Shown: positions 29,800 to 42,525 of the stretch, one piece after another
Numbering within the stretch: position 1 is the stretch's first letter
Layout: the number at the start of each line of letters is the position of its first letter
Assembly (NCBI RefSeq): GCF_024679095.1
Contig: NC_066522.1
Location: forward strand, 8,303,614-8,367,613
DNA: 64,000 nucleotides
Direction of reading: 5' to 3'
Origin: Eriocheir sinensis
Lineage: Eukaryota; Arthropoda; Malacostraca; Decapoda; Varunidae
The notes under the pieces: generated by a model
The model's database searches: none
What the model was told of the DNA's origin: nothing
Seen by the model: the letters and a program-made list of their open reading frames with translations, nothing else
Translations under genes and position numbers: made by a program

Positions 29800-30570
29800 C
29801 TATGTCACTGTTACGTATACTTCTCACACTATAATCCAACATGTTCTATTGTTTTATCCTCCCCCATCTTGTACACTTGGATGCGGGACTCTGACCATCT
29901 ATAGTTTCTTGCATTCACATCCGTACACTGCGTCCAAGCTCGATAGAGATCACCACCCGTTTTATATACTTCATCCTCCACCTACTACTGCATAACTATA
30001 TTCCACGGATCGGCTATACCTTCCGTGCCAGTGTTTCATCATCCATCCTTTCCAGCCTTACTTCGTATTTCAGAATCGCTTTCGTGTGCCCTTCCCTAAA
30101 TGTGCTCCATCCCATGTCCTTCATCGCGTTCCTCTCAGAGCTTCAATCGCTGCATTCGTTGGTGTATTTAGTTCCATTTTGGATAATCTATTCCGTCCCA
30201 CTCCCAGTTTCTTTATTTCACTGTCATCTCATGGCATTGCATCGAAACAGCAACACTCTTCAATATTGCTCTCAGCACATCATATTTTCTCGCTCTCGTT
30301 CTTGTTGCAATCCCAAGGTCAGCCCACCCACTGCAGATTTTTTTATAGTGTTTTCATTCTCTGTCTTTGCATATCCATTCGGGTTCATCCACATTCCAAG
30401 GTATTTATATTCACACCCTTGTTGGAGCTCACCCTCTTCCATTTCCTGTATAGCATTTTTCTCATCCTCTGAACTATTCACCATCATTGTCTTGCTCTTT
30501 CTCTTGCTAAATCTGATTCCAAAATCTCTTCTTTATCCACCTAATACATCATACAATCTTTGAAGTTCCT
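29800..30570 (-). mobile_element. LINE reverse-transcriptase remnant, copy B
   Basis: At 30272-30487 the minus strand reads KTMMVNSSEDEKNAIQEMEE then CEYKYLGMWMNPNGY. The YLG block is a familiar late motif of non-LTR reverse transcriptases. Frameshifts and stops follow. Confidence 0.6.
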
Positions 30571-30592
30571 CTACTCACCTTGAGGCACGGGA

Positions 30593-30655
30593 TCACTTTG
30601 GTTTATCGGTAGTGTCCGTCTCCTGTCTCCGGGGCCCGGGTACGAAACCCGGACG
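30593..30655 (+). mobile_element. tRNA-like SINE head or pseudo-tRNA
   Basis: GGTTTATCGGTAGTGTCC resembles an A box. CCCGGGTACGAAACCCGG folds as a T arm and fits a B box. There is no convincing acceptor or anticodon stem, so I do not call a functional tRNA. Confidence 0.45.
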
Positions 30656-32535
30656 TAATATTTGGAAGAAAAAAAATCTATTCTCAAGATCAGACCGAAT
30701 TTTCGTGTGTTTCGTGACACTAATATGTTGTGTAATAATGGAAAGTGAGTTCCATCAGACTTAAGTCCTTCACATTGGCTTCGGACTTCCTGGCGACTAC
30801 AGAGTGGCCTTAAAGACTCAATACACTCCGAAATGGGCACAGGAGAAGGAAGGATAAACAGACACTATCCCTCACCATCCCCAACACATACTTAGCCCAG
30901 GCTGGTCCAGGTGTTGATTTATATGTGGAGATATCTTGAGTTACGAGGGTAATAATAAGTGGCAACAAAACTAGTGTTTATTTCAGACCAAGACTTCTAC
31001 AGAGGCTTATGCTAAGATTATTGCTCGATGTAGTGCTCCAGACAGCGATAGTCTAGCAGTACTCGCTACACGACATCCCTAGCACAGAGTCCAGGCAGTA
31101 TCCTAGTGACGGCATTCCTAGCACACAAGTCCTAGTTCAACGTTACACACGACGACCCTAATAATCTTAGCATAGCATCCCTCACGCAGCTGTCTATAGC
31201 TTGTTCGGTAAGCACACCACTAGGGAGCGGCAGCCAGAACGTGCCAAGTGATAGGCTACAGACGACCTTTTACTCGCTGACAGGACCAACTCGGCCCCTC
31301 GCTTTGCCTTGCAGTCGCTGGAGCCACTGGTGTCTCGGGCGTGCCATCCACAGCGACATGGGCCCAAGGAATCGCAGCGGGTAGTCTCCTTGGCATACTT
31401 GGCTCACGGATGACAGTGAGAACCCTGAACGCCACGAACTCCACATGTGGCAGAAAAAAAAAATTGTGTATCCGGCGCTGATGCGTGCCAGAAGAGGCCA
31501 GCATGTCGGAGCTGTCCTGTCAGCGCCGGCCCCGCCAACACTTGCGCTCCCAGAGGTGACATGTCCGAGCACCTCCGTCAGACAGAACAGCCGTGCTCCT
31601 GCGGGCTGGAGTCTGTCTTACAGCGAACTTGGAATAAATATACAGAACAGTCACACACTTTGAGCCTAATCAATGACATGCCAGTGCGTAAGGCGGGTTC
31701 GCCAAAGGCATGGGCGTGATATGGGCGTGAGGGTGATGATGGGTGTGTGGGTGTGGGTGGAGTAGGCTGCTAGCAGGGACTAGGAACCAATTAGGGTGGG
31801 TGGAGTTGAGCACTCAGTAAAGGCGACAGACACTGCCTCTGGACCGGCCGCCGCCAGTCTCCCCACGCCTGACACACGTCGCCACACGCCTGCCTCACAC
31901 CACCACCACCGGGATATGTTAATAACTGGGCCGGGAGGAGGAGGCGCAGCGGGGCGCACCACCCAGGGCGCCGGTAAAGGTACAACTAGCTACATTTCGC
32001 TCTGGTAATCAAACTTTTTTTTGGTTAAGTTTTGATGTGCGTTGAATAGCCCTGATATTCGTATTCGGCGGATATCACAGTATTTTTATTTTAGCCCCCC
32101 CCCCCCCCTCTCCACCCCACGGCTACTGTTTTTATTTAGTAGTGCTAGGTCACTAATTGCTTATATAATTATTATTATACGAAACGAATCTAGTTGAGAG
32201 GGAGGAGCGTGGACACTATAAACTGCCTGTTCAGCAGTTCCCAAACACCGGAGACGGCGAGAAAGAGAAAATGAAAGTGAAAAGTGACGAAAGGCAATTA
32301 TTTAGTGGCAACAGTTTTATATTTAAGTTCGAGGTAGGTTGGTTTATCTGATGGGCCTGACGGATAGTTTGCTTTTACTTATCACAGGGGGAAGGGGAGG
32401 AGGCGCAAACAAACAAACAAACAAACAAAAAACGTTGATTTCCGCCAAATAAAACGAATATCAGGTCAAATAGCAAGTCAAAACTCATCGGAGAAAAAAA
32501 ACAACTTCTTCCTCCACAGTGAGATACTCACCTGC
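30656..32535. other. Spacer without a recognised gene
   Basis: Contains a C run at 32096-32109, (AAAC)n at 32407-32430, and G+C-richer patches at 31500-31560 and 31800-31980. None of the frames shows family features. Confidence 0.4.
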
Positions 32536-32536
32536 A

Positions 32537-32928
32537 TTCTCAAACATTTCGGGTTTACAAAATCAACATTTGATAAGGCTTTCGCTGAAGTTGTGCTAGT
32601 ATTTCCATGGATACCTTTAGGAGCCTAATGATAGGTTGACAAGGCTTCTGCACCGTGAATATGAAAAACACTCATGAGAACCCGATTAATCTCCATTGTG
32701 GCCTTGGAGAATATTGGTTGAGAGCAAGATCTAAAGAAATTTATTTAGACACCTCTCCTCCCGAAATTGACCTCTCTTTTTGGCCACTCCTTTGACCTCT
32801 ATTCAGGAGCAGTAAGTAGCGGTTTTTTTTTTATATTTTTCTTTACGCCCTTGAACTGTCTCCTTTGCTGTAGAAGAAGAAAAAATTAGACCTTGGTTGA
32901 GAGCCGAAAGCGTTTGAAAATACGGCCC
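32537..32928 (+). mobile_element. MITE with GGCCGTATT ends, copy 2, split by an insertion
   Basis: The left part (to 32725) has ATTCTCAAACATTTCGG, ATTTGATAAGGCTTTCG and AGAACCCGATTAAT. The right part (from 32893) has CGAAAGCGTTTGAAAATACGGCCC. The two ends are inverse copies. A 167-bp retroposed segment sits between them. Confidence 0.7.
32726..32892 (+). mobile_element. Retroelement 3' tail, copy 2, with 12-bp target duplication
   Basis: TTGGTTGAGAGC lies on both sides (32714-32725 and 32893-32904). Inside is the dispersed 3' tail (CAGTAAGTAGCGG, T run, CGCCCTTGAACTGTCTCC, GCTGTAG) ending in an A-rich stretch. This is the signature of LINE-machinery insertion of a 5'-truncated copy. Confidence 0.75.
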
Positions 32929-32934
32929 ATACAC

Positions 32935-33165
32935 AGGTTGGCATTCTCAGGATCTTCCGCCTCACACCAACTACTTCCAATGCACGAAAAAGAGATGAAT
33001 CAGCTTGTAATGAGTGATTTTTTAGGTTCATGGTACAGGTGACGTTACAAACTACCACCAGGGTCATAAAACTACCCTTGGGAATGGCCAACACTCCTAT
33101 GAAAGCCTTGTCAAATATGTGCGCTTGGGCTCCGAAATGTTTCAGAATATGGCCCTACGTAGTGT
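32935..33165 (-). mobile_element. MITE with GGCCGTATT ends, copy 3, inverted
   Basis: On the minus strand it begins GGGCCATATTCTGAAACATT and runs through GACAAGGCTTTCATAGG, CTGGTGGTAGTTTG and TGGTGTGAGGCGGAAG. It lies head-to-tail inverted beside copy 2, so the pair could fold into a hairpin. Confidence 0.65.
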
Positions 33166-35540
33166 TACCAGAGCCTTTACCAACACACCTTCACCTCGAG
33201 GCCCCTGACCGCCGCCGCCGCCCTGCCTCCTCACCTCGTGTCGGACGGAGACTGGCGGCCGCCCTCACCCCACCCCCCTCACCCGCCTCCCTCACACCTT
33301 GAGCGCGTCAGTCCCCGAACACTCACCAGACCCATTATTGTACCAAAAACTTTGAAAATAAACTCACTATGGGCTAAAATCTATAACCTCGGCTTTTCTC
33401 TTCTCCCGACGGAAAAACATGCTTTGATATGCCTAACTATTGAATATGGATAGAGTATAGATATTTGAAGTGAACGATGTAAACAACCTATCAGGCATTT
33501 TACAGTCATATATAAGCTTGAGTAAAGTTCTAGGTGTGGGTGTCCTTACTAATGCTTCGTTTTCTTCTTCTGCAGACACGTACACTATTATAGAGGTTTG
33601 GGAACACGCTAAAACACTGTTCAACACCACCACCTTTGGGCGCGCCTCCAACCAACTCATGGAATTGGATAAAACAGATGATTAGACATGTTTATGATCC
33701 CCCCTAAACAGATCAGTCGAAAGGGTCAACAGGGTGGTTTGGTAACAACGGATGGGCCGGCGGCTGGGGGCGCGGCGGCGACATCACTGCATGGATGGAC
33801 ATCACTGGCAGAGAATTAACTCTTCTTTGTTATTGGTATTTAAGTCTCTTATGTGGACTTGATCTTCGAATTACTTGAACTGAATAGAAAGGAACGTCAC
33901 GTCTCCTGCTGGGAACGGTGTGACTGGGTATCGGGTGATGATGATGATGGTGATGGCGATGCTGTTTGTCCCGTCCCCAGCAGAGACTTGGCTGAGCCTC
34001 GGAGGCAGTGACGAAGCCGCCGCCCCCCGCCGGGAGTCCACAGGGATCAACACAACCTTCCGCGTCAACAGTGTTAACAAAGATCTTTTTACACGTCACA
34101 GTTACGTAATTTCATCAACAAATTTACCCGAGAGTGAGGCACCATTGATTCGTTATGGAGGTGAACAAATGAGAATCGAACATTGCTTTCCTTCCCGCCA
34201 ATCGCTGCCTACACAGACGATTCTATCCCTCGCAGACTGCATTGGTGATGATGATAAACTGACAATGAAAATAATAAATAAAAACTATTAAAACACATAT
34301 TCCCCCGCGTGCTTACTTCTTTCTTTTCTTCCCTCTCAAAACAAAGACCAGACTGTATCAGCTTTTATGATGAAATCATCAGACTGAAAACTGCACGTTT
34401 ATCTGACAATAAAAGTGAATGTGAGGAACATATGAATTTCCCAATGGATGAAGGATGAATTTTTCATCAGACATTTGCCACCTCGAGTTTCTCTTTCATT
34501 TTATACACTGAATGTATTTGATTCCCACACCAACACATTTTCGCCACATGAAATATCCTATTTGTTTTTTTCATCAATATGGTTTTCATTACAATTGGTC
34601 ACAAGAAATAATTCCTCTTCCTACGACACCACAGTTCATAATAAACAGAGTTCATAACTTTTCAAAACACTTAACCACTTGTCAAATACCACAATATTTT
34701 TTTTCTTCTAACAATAAAACTATCTAAACAAAACCACATAATTCTGATCTACTTGAGACAAAATTGGCAGATATTCCATACCACATTATTTCCCCACTAC
34801 GGTGTGACACGACAGTCTTACATTATCTATCTTCTCTGGACCAGCCATCGACGTGAACTCTTTCTACTCGACCCTCTTTTCTCCCTACGGTAAGCACCTA
34901 GAATGGCATCCAGCTAAGCTACACGTTACATGGAACCTAAGCTTCACGAGATGCTTCTGCCACTCATAAAAATCACTTGTGACAAAGCATCCACGTTCTA
35001 TGTCTCTATAACGATGAATAAAATGGTGCATGATCAGTTTCTTGTAAACAACGAGAGGAGGGACAATGCTGGAGTGAATGGAAAGCTGATGGCAAGGGGG
35101 AAAAAATGAAAATACAGATGATTCACTTTTTTTCCAGCACTTCCTTTCCACCTCGGCCAGGGGAGGGTCGCGGGCCTGCCTCTCGCCGGCCACGCAGGGA
35201 CACGCCAGGCCGAGCTCCACCCCAGTCCCTGACCGCCAAAGACCAGCTTCGCCGCACAACTGTGGATCTCGGTTCTTGAAACACGGGACGTCGATACTTC
35301 AGCCGCGATAATAGGTGATTCGATGATGAGAGCGAGATACTTTTTCACTTTAATTATGATTTTCTGAATGGACAGTTATATACCATCATACATGTTCTTG
35401 TTTTTTTGTTCTCGACTAAAAAATAAAACATATGCACCACTTGAAGACGCAAAACATTCGTCGGAAAGAGATATATCACTGAGAAAATGTTAAGACTTTT
35501 TTTTCTTCTTTCTACTGGAAGGTTATTAAAATTGATAAGT
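33166..35540. other. Spacer, weak coding signals only
   Basis: At 33920-34291 a frame of 123 codons starts with a hydrophobic Met/Val run followed by PSPAETW, a possible signal peptide. I have no family match or splice evidence for it. G+C-rich patches at 33180-33310 and 35150-35250 might be promoters or exons of an undetected gene. Confidence 0.3.
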
Positions 35541-35699
35541 GCCTGACTACGACGAGGAATAAGTTCTTGAAAGGTTCAGAGAAGAATTACTAATTCTCTT
35601 TTAAACGTTCAACTAGAGAGAGTAAGTTCAGTCCACCAGAGTTACTAGAGGTTCGAGAGCACAGCATTACGAGGTTCAACAAGACGTCCCCTTCCTTGG

Positions 35700-36000
35700 C
35701 TGCGGGTTCTTCTTCGTTCTGCCAAGGTTCTCCGTCGCCGCTCCGTCACTCGCCGCGCCAGGGTCTTCGCTCTCCGCCGATTCTAGTTTGCTAGTCGCTC
35801 CGGATTCTTCGCTCTCCCTCGCAGCTAGTTTAATCGCCGTCCGGGATCTAGGTTCTCTGTCCTTGCTAGTTGCCGTCACTAATTCGCTCGTCGCCCCGGA
35901 GTGTTCGTTCTCCCTCGCAGCTAGTTTGATCACCGCCAAGGACATAAGTTCTCTGTCCCCGCTAGTTCGTTCCTCATCATTTGGCTTCAACGTCGTCGCT
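35700..36000. repeat. Two-copy ~110-bp duplication
   Basis: TCTCCCTCGCAGCTAGTTT recurs (near 35813 and 35919) within longer similar blocks that also share GTTCTCTGTCC and CTAGTTG/CTAGTTC. A minus-strand open frame of 155 codons crosses it and is not recognised. Confidence 0.55.
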
Positions 36001-36525
36001 AGATCGCTTCCTCGCCAACCCGTGGACAGTATAACACATTCAAAGGCCCCGCAGCCGCCACGCGCGCGCTCGCCATGCACCACCCTGACGAAGATTGACC
36101 GACTTGGCAACCACCCGCCTCTCACGGCCTTTATCAGACTCATAACAACGGTAAACAGTAAATCGACGAGTTCTTGGGGAAAAAAGTACTTGCTTGTTAG
36201 TTAGTTATATTGGCGTTGCTTCTTTATTTATTTATATTTCATTCGTTTATTTGTTAGGTTAGTTTTTTCTTCGTTAACGGTATTGAAAGACATGATACAA
36301 GACAACGAGCCTCGACGTCACACCCGCGAGTGCTCGGCCGCGGCACCAACGAGGCTTCGGTGCTACGACGGCCCACTCGCTGTTTGCTTTCTTCTGTCAC
36401 ATCTTTTTCATACAAGAATCCTCCTTCCTCCTCCTTCTCCTCCTCCTTCATTCCTCTTCCTTCCTTCCTTCTTTCCTCCTCCCCTCCGCCTTCCTTATAG
36501 CAGAGAGAGAAGCCCTTTGTGGCCC

Positions 36526-36529
<4 letters not shown>

Positions 36530-36588
<59 letters not shown>
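36530..36588. repeat. (CA)n microsatellite
   Basis: About 58 bases of pure CA. Confidence 0.95.
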
Positions 36589-36591
<3 letters not shown>

Positions 36592-36849
36592 AATGCAAAA
36601 AGTGATACAGCTTTTTTTGCGGTGTTCCAAAAACGTTATTTGATTTGGATTCACCCGCCCAGGCATCACCACCGCCACCTCAGCACCTCCTTACTACCCT
36701 ATTATAGTCACCCCCTCAAAGTGACACTGGAGGAGGGCTTACTGCGACGGCTGAAAGAAGGTCGAGGCTGGCGAAGACTCATGCTCAGAAAGCCCGTCTT
36801 CTTATTTAGCTAACCCCGCCTTTGGAGATCACTGGGTAGCGCAAAGAGT

Positions 36850-37420
36850 CTAAAGAGTCGTGGTTGAGAATGGAGTCATACGAAGATGTTATATTAGGCG
36901 AATACAGTATCTCGTAAAGGAGTGAGGGAAAGCTAAGTAGGTGGGCAAAGATAATAATGTTAAGGTAAAGAGAACTGTGACTTTAGAGTAGATGGGAAAG
37001 AGTGGAGTCCTAGAAAGATATGATATTGAGGGAATAAAGTCTTTTGTTAAGGTCTGAGGGTAGTTGGGTGTTGGTAATACTGTAAAGGTTAACAGTGACT
37101 GGTTTTTCGAATAGATAATTTGTTGGAGTTCTTTTGGAGGACGAATAAGCCACTTGTAAAGGTCGTAAAGGTTATGGAGGAAAGTCTTCGAGGGCCGAGG
37201 GAATTGTTTGTTTAAGAGGCTTGGGAAAGGGTCTGGGAAGATGTGTAAGAGTTCTGAGAAGTAACTGTCATTGGTAATTGTTTGTGGAGGATAAATGGCT
37301 TGTTATGAAGACACGTATAGGGGTCAGGGACAGTTAGAAATGGTCCTGAAGAGTGAATAGGTCGTTTGCAAGGGCTGTGAAAGGTGACTTGGGCCGTTCG
37401 CGAAGTTTTCCAGGGATAGT
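36850..37420. repeat. Degenerate minisatellite
   Basis: Words of the form GAATA.AGT.TCTTGTAAAGG recur with drift and are spaced irregularly at about 120-150 bases. No gene seen. Confidence 0.4.
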
Positions 37421-37720
37421 AAGTTGATGGGATGGTTTCTGGTGACGGCAGGGCACTGGAAGGTCGTTGAGGAGGAGGAGAGGAGGAGAGGAGGCGCCAG
37501 GACTCGTCTCTGCTACTCACGCCAGTCCTGTGGAAAAAAAAGGCAACATTAGTAAAGGAGTCACTAAAAACAACACAACACCACCACTCGTGAAGACAAC
37601 ATAGATGAAAACATGTAGCAAGATATATAACTTGATTGACTGATTGAGTGACTGAAAGAGAAAAAAAACTTCAAACAGAGAGACAGACAGAATGAAAGAC
37701 AAATAAAGCAATGAACATAC

Positions 37721-37721
<1 letters not shown>

Positions 37722-37758
<37 letters not shown>
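37722..37758. repeat. (GATA)n microsatellite
   Basis: About nine GATA units. Confidence 0.9.
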
Positions 37759-38009
37759 CTAATACATACACAACGAGACTTAAAAATACAGCCCCTTCAA
37801 TACGAAGAAGGAAAGTATTATGAATGCCAACCACCTTGGTCCATTAAGATAATCAAGATACAGAAATTCAAGCCAAACAAAGCAGCTAATCTCACAAAAA
37901 GAGCCGAACATTATTCGTTCAGAGCACACAACGAAGAACTAATTAAATAAGATAATTTTTTTTATGATACCTTTTAGTGGACACATCTTTACGTCACGTC
38001 TCTTGCCCT

Positions 38010-38010
<1 letters not shown>

Positions 38011-38068
<58 letters not shown>
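38011..38068. repeat. (CA)n microsatellite
   Basis: About 58 bases of pure CA. Confidence 0.95.
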
Positions 38069-38072
<4 letters not shown>

Positions 38073-38329
38073 CCTCCAGAACACAACAGTCTTTGCACTC
38101 ATAACAAACATCCAAAACAATAAAAAGAAACACAGACAGACACAACACAACCATATCTGATGAAACACACGGCATTAGTTGAAAAAATGGTAAGATCTGC
38201 AATTATATCTATTCTTCGTGGTTTGCGTTGGGGTGGGTTGCGTGGCTTTAGAAATAGGAGGTCATGTCTGAAGGGTCGGACCTCGGATCTTTCCTGACTG
38301 GGCCCAGTGCCAACACGTCTCCACCTCAC

Positions 38330-39000
38330 ACCTCTCACCTCACTACCTCTCTACCTCACACCTTTCACTCTGTTTAAGACGTCGAGCATATCTCTATCTC
38401 ACACCCTCACCCTGATTAAAGCCTCAAGGAAATCTCTACCTCACACCCTCACCCTGATTATGGCCCCAGATATACACACATACACTCCACAAAGAGCACA
38501 TCGTCACTCATCGCCCACTCACCTCTCACTCTGATTATGGCCCTAAACACATCTTTACCTCACACCCTCACCCTGATTATGGCCACAGATATACACACAC
38601 ACTCCACAAATAGCACACCGTCACTCACCGCCCACTCACCTCTCACTCTGATAATGGCTCCGAGCACACACACCTCCACTAACAACCCATCGTCACCCAT
38701 TGCCCACTCACCTCTCACTCTGATTATGGTTCCGAGCACATCTCTACCTCACACCTCTCACTCTGATAAAATAATGGCTCCGAGCACACACACCTCCACT
38801 AACAGCCCATCGTCACCCATTGCCCACTCACCTCTCACTCTGATTATGGTTCCGAGCACATCTCTACCTCACACCTCTCACTCTGATAATGGCTCCGAGC
38901 ACACACACCTCCACTAACAGCCCATCGTCACCCATTGCCCACTCTCAGCTCTCACTCTGTGCCCCCGAATACATCTTTACCTCACATCTCTCACGCTAAG
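38330..39000. repeat. Tandem array of CACCTCTCACTCTGATTATGG units
   Basis: Short units CTCACTCTGATTATGGC.CC recur many times. Longer combined units including CCCATCGTCACCCATTGCCC repeat at 38690-38940. Open frames here are repeat artefacts. Confidence 0.75.
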
Positions 39001-39513
39001 ATCCCAAACACACCGCAGCACAACACACCCTCACTCATCACTCGAGTATAAGAGACACTCAAAACAAAAACAAAGAAATAGCTATAATCAGACGTAACAC
39101 ATTCACATATCAGCATGACCCGAACCAGCATATTTTTCTTCTAGCCATAAACGATACATTAATTTGGAGTATCATGCGGCAAACTCTCCATTTTTTGTGT
39201 GTGTTTTTCGTTCATGTGAGTTGTGTTGTGTTACGCGACTTCAGAAAAAGGGTGTTGTTATGTCTGATCTTCCTCCCTGAGTCTGCTAAATGTGATCGAG
39301 TCGCGTTAGCTTGATCCTTTGTTTATCCCCCCCCCTCCCCCCTTAAAAAGGACTCGTCATAGCAAAAAAAAGAAAATCAATGGGATCTAAGAATATAATA
39401 AAAATCCTCAGCTATGTATTCCCTTGTCTCCCTTCCGATTTTTTAAAAGAATTTGAATAAGAAAAAAGAAAAGTCGAAGCCAGAATCGATAGAGAAAATA
39501 TTGTGCTGAACTT

Positions 39514-39634
<121 letters not shown>

Positions 39635-39779
39635 ACCTTCCAGCCACCTAAGACCTGAGTCAGCACGAACTCTTCTCCCCCGAGCCTGACTAACATATAA
39701 AACACATTAGCTCCCCCTCGCGGCGGCCCCCTTCATCAATACCTTGGTCTCTTCGCAGTCACCTTGCAGCCGCCCGTTT

Positions 39780-40500
39780 TCTTTCGCTTCGTCCTTTTTT
39801 AATCCACCGCTCCCCCGGAAACGAACTTAAGACGTATTTATTTGTCATATCTTTTCTCTCTTTGCTTTGCTTTGTTGTGCCTCCTTCCTTTTCTTTCTCC
39901 TCCCTTCTTTCATTCTTCATCCATCGCTCACTCGGATATGATGAGCTAAAGACGGATTTGTTTGTCATATTTTTCCCTTTTCTCTCTTTGCTTTGTTTCC
40001 TTATCCCTCCTTCCTTTTCTTTCTCCTCTCTTCTTTCATTCTTCACCCATCGACCAGTGGGATTTGATGAACTAAAGACGTACTTGTTTGTCATATTTTC
40101 CTTTTATTCTTCCTCCTTTCTTCGTCCTTTTTTATTAATTCGGAAATGAACTTCAGACGCTCTTGCTCTCATATCTTTCCCTTCTTCTTTCTTTTTTCAT
40201 CGTCCATATTATATCATATCTTCCCTTTTTCTTTCTCCTTTTTTAATTTTCTTTTTTTTTTAATTCGGGATAAGCTTAAGACGCATTCCCTCTCGTATAT
40301 TTTTTTCCTCTTTCTTTCTTTTCTCTCCGTCCTTTAATTTCAATCCATCGCTCCCCCGGAAATTAATTGAAGACACACTTACTTGTCATATCTTTCCTTT
40401 ATTTGATCCTCCTCTTTTCGTCCCTATTTTTTTATTCGTCGCTCCCTCCACAAATGAACTTGAGACGCATTCCCTTGTCATATCTAGATTTCCTTTTTCT
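39780..40500. repeat. Degenerate ~120-bp pyrimidine repeat
   Basis: Words such as TTTGTCATAT.TTTTC, CTTTCTCCTC.TTC and CCATCG.TC recur at roughly 120-base intervals. They share vocabulary with the 49-bp array that follows and may be its source. Confidence 0.55.
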
Positions 40501-40519
40501 TTCTTCTCTCTTCACAGCC

Positions 40520-42145
40520 CTTGCTTTGTTATATTTTTCCTGTTTTTCTTTCTCCTCTCTTCGTCAGTCTTGCATTGTCATATTTTTCCTGTTTTTTCTT
40601 TCTCCTCTTTTCATCACTCATTGTCATATTTTTCCTGTTTTTCTTTCTCCTCTTTTCGTCACTCATTGTCATATTTTTCCTGTTTTCTTTCTCCTCTCTC
40701 CGTCACTCTTGGATTGTCATATTTTTCCTGTTTTCCTTTCTCCTCTCTTCGTCACTCTTGCATTGTTATATTTTTCCTGTTTTTCTTTCTCCTCTCTTCG
40801 GCACTCTTGCATTGTCATATTTTTCCTGTTTTTCTGTCTCCTCTCTTCGGCACTCTTGCATTGTCATATTTTTCCTGTTTTCCTTTCTCCTCTCTCCGTC
40901 ACTCTTGGATTGTCATATTTTTCCTGTTTTTCTTTCTCCTCTCTTCATCACTCTTGCATTGTCATATTTTTCCTGTTTTTCTTTCTCCTCTCTTCGTCAC
41001 TCTTTCATTGTCATATTTTTCCTGTTTTCTTTCTCCTCTCTTCATCACTCTTGCATTGTCATATTTTTCCTGTTTTTCTTTCTCCTCTCTTCATCACTCT
41101 TTCATTATCATATTTTTCCTGTTTTCTTTCTCCTCTCTTCGTCACTCTTTCATTGTCATATTTTTCCTGTTTTTCTTTCTCCTCTCTTCATCACTCTTGC
41201 ATTGTCATATTTTTCCTGTTTTTCTTTCTCCTCTCTTCGTCACTCTTTCATTGTTATATTTTTCCTGTTTTCTTTCTCCTATCTTCATCACTCTTGCATT
41301 GTCATATTTTTCCTGTTTTTCTTTCTCCTCTCTTCATCACTCTTTCATTGTCATATTTTTCCTGTTTTTCTTTCTCCTCTCTTCGTCACTCTTTCATTGT
41401 CATATTTTTCCTGTTTTTCTTTCTCCTCTCTTCGTTACTCTTTCATGGTCATATTTTTCCTGTTTTTCTTTCTCCTCTCTTCGTCACTCTTTCATTGTCA
41501 TATTTTTCCTGTTTTTCTTTCTCCTCTCTTCGTCACTCTTTCATTGTCATATTTTTCCTGTTTTTCTTTCTCCTCTCTCCGTCACTCTTTCATTGTCATA
41601 TTTTTCCTGTTTTTCTTTCTCCTCTCTTCATCACTTTTGGATTGTCATATTTTTTTTCTGTTTTCCTTTCTCCTCTTTTGGTCACTCTTTCATCGTCATA
41701 TTTATCCTGTTTTTCTTTCTCCTCTCTTCATCACTCTTTCATTGTCATATTTTTCCTGTTTTTCTTTCTCCTCTCTTCATCACTCATTGTCATATTTTTC
41801 CTGTTTTTCTTTCTCCTCTCTTCGTCACTCTTTCATTGTCATATTTTTCCTGTTTTTCTTTCTCCTCTCTTCATCACTCATTGTCATATTTTTCCTGTTT
41901 TTCTTTCTCCTCTCTTCATCACTTTTGGATTGTCATATTTTTTTCTGTTTTCCTTTCTCCTCTTTTGGTCACTCTTTCATCGTCATATTTTTCCTGTTTT
42001 TCTTTCTCCTCTCTTCATCACTTTTGGATTGTCATATTTTTTTCTGTTTTCCTTTCTCCTCTCTTCGTCACTCTTGCATCGTCATATTTTTCCTGTTTTT
42101 CTTTCTCCTCTCTCCGTCACTCTTTCATTGACATATTCTTCCTTC
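40520..42145. repeat. 49-bp pyrimidine minisatellite, about 33 copies
   Basis: The unit reads ATTGTCATATTTTTCC then TGTTTTTCTTTCTCC then TCTCTTCGTCACTCTTTC. The spacing of ATTGTC at 41347 and 41396 is 49 bases. Copies vary by 1-10 bases (some lack GCTCTTTC-like ends). No unit contains a stop in any plus-strand frame, so all three frames stay open for more than 500 codons. Confidence 0.92.
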
Positions 42146-42445
42146 TGCTTGGTCTCATTCTTTGGTTGATAAACGTAGGATCTATTTATTTTTTCTATTT
42201 ATTTCCCTCTTCTTCTATGTCGTTCGTCGTTTCCCGTGTGTGGCCCAATTTATTTTATCTTTAGCTAAATAGATGTCATTTTTCCCCCCTTTCCTCTCCT
42301 TTTTTCAATCTCGTTCTCGCAAATTCTGTGGTGTTTATTTTGTCACCTCATATCCAGCAACTTTAGAACGTCATTTATTTTCTTTCTCTTTCCGTCTTTT
42401 TTTTTATTCCTTGTTCCACGTATACGTATTTTGTTTCTTTTTTAG

Positions 42446-42525
42446 GAGCAGCGAGTAGCGGTCTTTTTTTTTATTATTGTTTTCTTTTTTGTGTGTGCCC
42501 TTGAGCTGCCTCCTTTGTTGTAAAA
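42446..42525 (+). mobile_element. Retroelement 3' tail, copy 3
   Basis: GGAGCAGCGAGTAGCGG, T run, GCCCTTGAGCTGCCTCC, TTGTAAAAAT. Same order as at 7330, 32800 and 55640. Confidence 0.6.

Noticed and set aside
30593..30655. tRNA gene
   Set aside because: B-box arm is good but no acceptor stem or anticodon arm can be drawn.
33470..33685. 71-codon plus frame with an acceptor-like TTCTTCTGCAG inside
   Set aside because: No family match, no matching donor or neighbouring exon found.
36660..36813. Frame ending KVTLEEGLLRRLKEGRGW..
   Set aside because: Looks slightly protein-like, but it begins inside a CA repeat and has no partner exon.
40367..42264. Three overlapping frames of 536-600 codons
   Set aside because: They are a 49-bp pyrimidine repeat read in three frames; composition is only Ser, Phe, Leu, Cys, His, Val and Ile with no domain.
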